NCBI GenBank assembly: GCA_036652815.1
Contig: JAVVVE010000004.1
Span: 59,697-123,696, forward strand
Source of the DNA: SZUA-378 sp036652815
Lineage (GTDB): Bacteria > Bacillota > Clostridia > Lachnospirales > Lachnospiraceae
Reading direction: 5' to 3'
DNA: 64,000 nt
In this document: positions 62,495 through 64,000 of the stretch, piece after piece
How positions within the stretch are numbered: position 1 is the stretch's first letter
Layout of the letters: every line of letters begins with the position of its first letter
Notes under the pieces: model-generated
Seen by the model: only the letters and a program-made list of their open reading frames with translations
What the model was told of the DNA's origin: nothing
The model's database searches: none
Translations under genes and position numbers: made by a program

Positions 62495-62523
62495 ATTATA
62501 CCCGACCATCTCCAACTTTACAA
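62495..62523 (-). promoter_or_regulatory. Promoter of the HAD-MATE-MATE unit
   Basis: TTGTAA (62518-62523) and TATAAT (62495-62500), 17-bp spacer, minus strand. It is divergent from the promoter at 62541-62569. Confidence 0.75.
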
Positions 62524-62540
62524 TGTGTTTATCCTAGTGC

Positions 62541-62569
62541 TTTACAAATCTTTTATTTAATCCTATAAT
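62541..62569 (+). promoter_or_regulatory. Promoter placing +1 at the ATG (predicted leaderless mRNA)
   Basis: TTTACA (62541-62546) and TATAAT (62564-62569), 17-bp spacer. The expected start site, about 7 nt after the -10, coincides with the A of the ATG at 62576. There is no Shine-Dalgarno sequence. Confidence 0.7.
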
Positions 62570-62575
62570 AAACAC

Positions 62576-63046
62576 ATGAAAATAATAACAAAACTACTTA
62601 AAATACTTTTATTTGCCATCTTAATACCATGCGTTCTCTTAGTCTGCATTATCCTTGGATCAACGCTATTAGGGAAAGATTTTCGTCATAAGACCGAAGA
62701 AGTCACTACAGAGATAGTCTCTGAAGAACCGACAACTCCGGAGTCTACGAAAGAGCGTCTATTTTTAGAGGAAACCACCACCGCAGAATCCTCTACTACC
62801 ACTGCTCTTGCAGAAGAGACAACCTCTCTTACCGAAGCGGTTGGAGACGTGAATATATTACCCGTTTACATCCTAGATACTTCTGCTAAGGTATTTCATT
62901 TAACATCCTGCTATCATGTTGCCGATATTGCACCCGATAGCTACGAGGAATTCGGTAAGACTCATGCAGGCGAATCTATTCCGCCTAATCTGCGAGAAGA
63001 GATTATTGCACAAGGTTATCAGTCTTGTGGCAACTGTACTCCTTAA
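62576..63046 (+). CDS. Membrane-anchored surface protein with a His-Cys-CxxC module
   Basis: Not recognised as a named family. The 156 residues begin with a membrane anchor (about 5-32). A Thr/Glu/Ser-rich linker (40-88) probably crosses the cell wall. A C-terminal domain begins PVYILDTSAKVFH and holds H108, C112, C151 and C154 (CGNC), a likely zinc site. This resembles the small module at the end of some secreted nucleases and the two modules on the pseudopilin at 39705-40622. No ribosome site is present before the ATG, and the promoter spacing suggests a leaderless mRNA. It stands alone between two tRNA regions. Confidence 0.75.
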   Translation: MKIITKLLKILLFAILIPCVLLVCIILGSTLLGKDFRHKTEEVTTEIVSEEPTTPESTKERLFLEETTTAESSTTTALAEETTSLTEAVGDVNILPVYILDTSAKVFHLTSCYHVADIAPDSYEEFGKTHAGESIPPNLREEIIAQGYQSCGNCTP

Positions 63047-63073
63047 CTTTATAATATTTTCTTCATTTAGGGA

Positions 63074-63102
63074 TTGAATAATTCTGTTAAATACAGTAGA
63101 AT
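63074..63102 (+). promoter_or_regulatory. Promoter of tRNA-Pro
   Basis: TTGAAT (63074-63079) and TAGAAT (63097-63102), 17-bp spacer, 16 nt upstream of the tRNA. Confidence 0.65.
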
Positions 63103-63118
63103 AGTAAATGGTCGTTGA

Positions 63119-63192
63119 CGAAGCGTGGCTCAGTTTGGTAGAGCGCTGCGTTCGGGACGCAGAGGTCGTGGGTTCGAATCCCGTCGCTTCGA
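63119..63192 (+). tRNA. tRNA-Pro (anticodon CGG)
   Basis: A 74-nt cloverleaf. The acceptor arms CGAAGCG and CGCTTCG pair fully. The D loop has AGTTTGGTA, the anticodon stem CTGCG/CGCAG encloses TTCGGGA with anticodon CGG, and the T loop is TTCGAAT. The discriminator is A and no CCA is encoded. Confidence 0.96.
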
Positions 63193-63244
63193 CTAAAATT
63201 AAAGGCAATAAAAGCTATCATCGGTAGAAATGCCAATGACATCA

Positions 63245-63290
63245 GCCTAGTTTGGGGAGGGGGTTCACCCCCCCCCTCCCCAAACTAGGC
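63245..63290. repeat. Long perfect inverted repeat after tRNA-Pro
   Basis: GCCTAGTTTGGGGAGGGGG (63245-63263) and its reverse complement (63272-63290) surround an 8-nt loop. It could be a terminator for the tRNA, though no T-run follows, or a mobile-element remnant. The stretch 63193-63429 has no gene. Confidence 0.75.
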
Positions 63291-63363
63291 CATAACACAG
63301 AAAATAATAAGTAGCGCCCTTTTTTGGCAGCGGTAATTCAGTCGCATTCAAAAAGTGGCGCAT

Positions 63364-63407
63364 GACAGGTACAGACGAATGAACCGTCCCCTTGTCTTGC
63401 AAGACAA
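63364..63407. repeat. REP-like remnant with GGGGACGGTTC core
   Basis: The minus strand reads GGGGACGGTTC (63381-63391), a core I recall from REP elements mobilised by IS200-like Y1 (RAYT) transposases in many bacteria. It adjoins a perfect 16-nt palindrome TTGTCTTGCAAGACAA (63392-63407). No transposase gene is in view. Confidence 0.4.
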
Positions 63408-63429
63408 ATAGTATAAGGAAAGCCGCATA

Positions 63430-64000
63430 ATGAATACGGAAAGACGTAATTTGGTTTTTGATACCATGTCAGATGGGGTATTGCTCATTCGAACTGGCGG
63501 TGTGATTGACTATATCAATCCATCTGCGCGTGTGGTATTGGGCGTGGACGAAAAAATTGACACAGTGACCACTCTATTGGATTGTTTGCTTTCAGATACG
63601 ATTAATGACAACTTTGTAGACCTGATGGTCAAGGCCATTTCCGAGCAAGGCGTACTCCAACAGAAGTTGGTCAAATATTGTCATCCAACCGGCATGATAG
63701 GCGCGGAGGCTCCCGTTAAGACCTTGGAGGTTAAGGTATCCTACACCGGAGAGAAGGCAGGGGAATCCGATATTTTACTGATGATTACTGATGTTACACA
63801 GCGTGTGGAACGTGAGAGCAATTGCAGGGATTCTGCAATTATCATCGCATGTATTATGGGGATGATGTTTCTTTATGCGTTTGTTTTTACATTTTTAACA
63901 ATGTTTAAGACGGTGCAGGAGGTAGAAACGGGGTTCACTTGGGGCTGTCTGCTGGGTGGAACCATTGCCTGCGCCATAAGCTATCGCTTTACTTCCCTAT
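63430..64000 (+). CDS. PAS-domain membrane sensor, N-terminal part (runs off right edge)
   Basis: About 190 residues are visible and the frame is open to the end. Residues ~5-125 form a PAS domain (FDTMSDGVLLIRTGGVIDYIN, split; ending LLMITDVTQRVERE). Two membrane helices follow near 136-156 and 170-186. The order PAS then membrane resembles sensors whose kinase, cyclase or phosphatase part comes later. AAGGA lies about 10 nt before the ATG. Codon choice is richer in G/C at third positions than in the neighbouring genes, and it follows a tRNA gene and REP-like DNA, so acquisition by transfer is possible. The output domain is not in the window. Confidence 0.7.
   Translation, partial: MNTERRNLVFDTMSDGVLLIRTGGVIDYINPSARVVLGVDEKIDTVTTLLDCLLSDTINDNFVDLMVKAISEQGVLQQKLVKYCHPTGMIGAEAPVKTLEVKVSYTGEKAGESDILLMITDVTQRVERESNCRDSAIIIACIMGMMFLYAFVFTFLTMFKTVQEVETGFTWGCLLGGTIACAISYRFTSL

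Noticed and set aside
62900..63208. Open frame antisense to tRNA-Pro whose start reads VEATGFEPTTSASRTQRSTKL
   Set aside because: This peptide is the familiar spurious translation of the complement of a tRNA gene; it also overlaps the surface protein gene. Not a gene.

Overview
The window looks like a chromosome segment of an anaerobic, low-to-mid GC member of the Clostridia, most probably a Lachnospiraceae-type organism. The evidence is the tilS-hpt-ftsH cluster with yabP/yabQ/divIC/spoIIE beside it, a PerR plus reverse-rubrerythrin peroxide defence unit, an archaeal-type prolyl-tRNA synthetase, a Tad pilus locus with DUF5702 and FHA proteins, and a flagellin-FliS-DUF6240 cluster. The family placement is inference. 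No plasmid, phage or complete insertion sequence was recognised. Most genes lie on the minus strand.

Layout. 1-877: the 5' part of a GH13 amylase running off the left edge. 1.2-8.4 kb: HU, rqcP, yabP, yabQ, divIC, a truncated soluble spoIIE, tilS, hpt and ftsH in transcription order. 8.4-14.9 kb: a PEGA lipoprotein, a CotS-like kinase fold protein, cca, ackA and proS. 15.0-17.3 kb (plus strand): an MBOAT/SGNH pair, probably for O-acylation of a surface polymer. 17.3-25.9 kb (minus): a histidine kinase/response regulator pair, a pseudouridine synthase, ytvI, a SWIM-SNF2 helicase and a lone trpB. 26.0-27.8 kb (plus): perR, reverse rubrerythrin and hsp20, each unit with a clear promoter or terminator. 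27.9-33.4 kb (minus): ahcY, a D-2-hydroxyacid dehydrogenase, an HD-GYP protein, pgi and an unknown membrane protein. 33.5-34.9 kb (plus): a TSCPD protein and murG.

34.9-47.4 kb (minus): a long, nearly gapless run that starts at a good promoter (47387-47415). It encodes a Tad (type IVb) pilus: prepilin peptidase, TadZ, TadA, TadB, a TadC with an Ig-like insertion, a 55-residue Flp pilin, DUF5702, two TadE-like pseudopilins, a second prepilin peptidase and an FHA protein. Rhomboid, flavodoxin-SCP2 and HIT genes follow. 47.4-52.8 kb: bofA and yaaL (divergent), fliS, flagellin and a 1,000-residue DUF6240-type protein, the last two with sigma-28-like promoters. 52.8-58.9 kb: glgB, a TPR protein with a degenerate AAA+ domain, rsmA and tatD. 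59-63 kb: tRNA-Lys(CTT), two tandem MATE transporters with a HAD phosphatase, and a small surface protein that appears to be leaderless. 63.1 kb to the end: tRNA-Pro(CGG), a non-coding stretch with a long hairpin and a REP-like remnant, and the start of a PAS membrane sensor that may mark an island edge.

Common threads are sporulation (spoIIE, yabP, yabQ, ytvI, bofA, cotS-like), the cell surface (Tad pilus, flagellin, MBOAT/SGNH, murG) and glycogen or starch use (glgB, GH13). Neither tRNA gene encodes its CCA end, which agrees with the presence of cca. Many coding regions carry short in-frame tandem repeats (9-24 bp units). Non-coding signals found by eye include a spoIIE promoter with a 21-bp spacer, a hairpin covering the ytvI start codon, a perfect PerR-type palindrome, and a transcription start that coincides with the ATG at 62576. 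All functional calls rest on reading motifs in the sequence; no database search was run.
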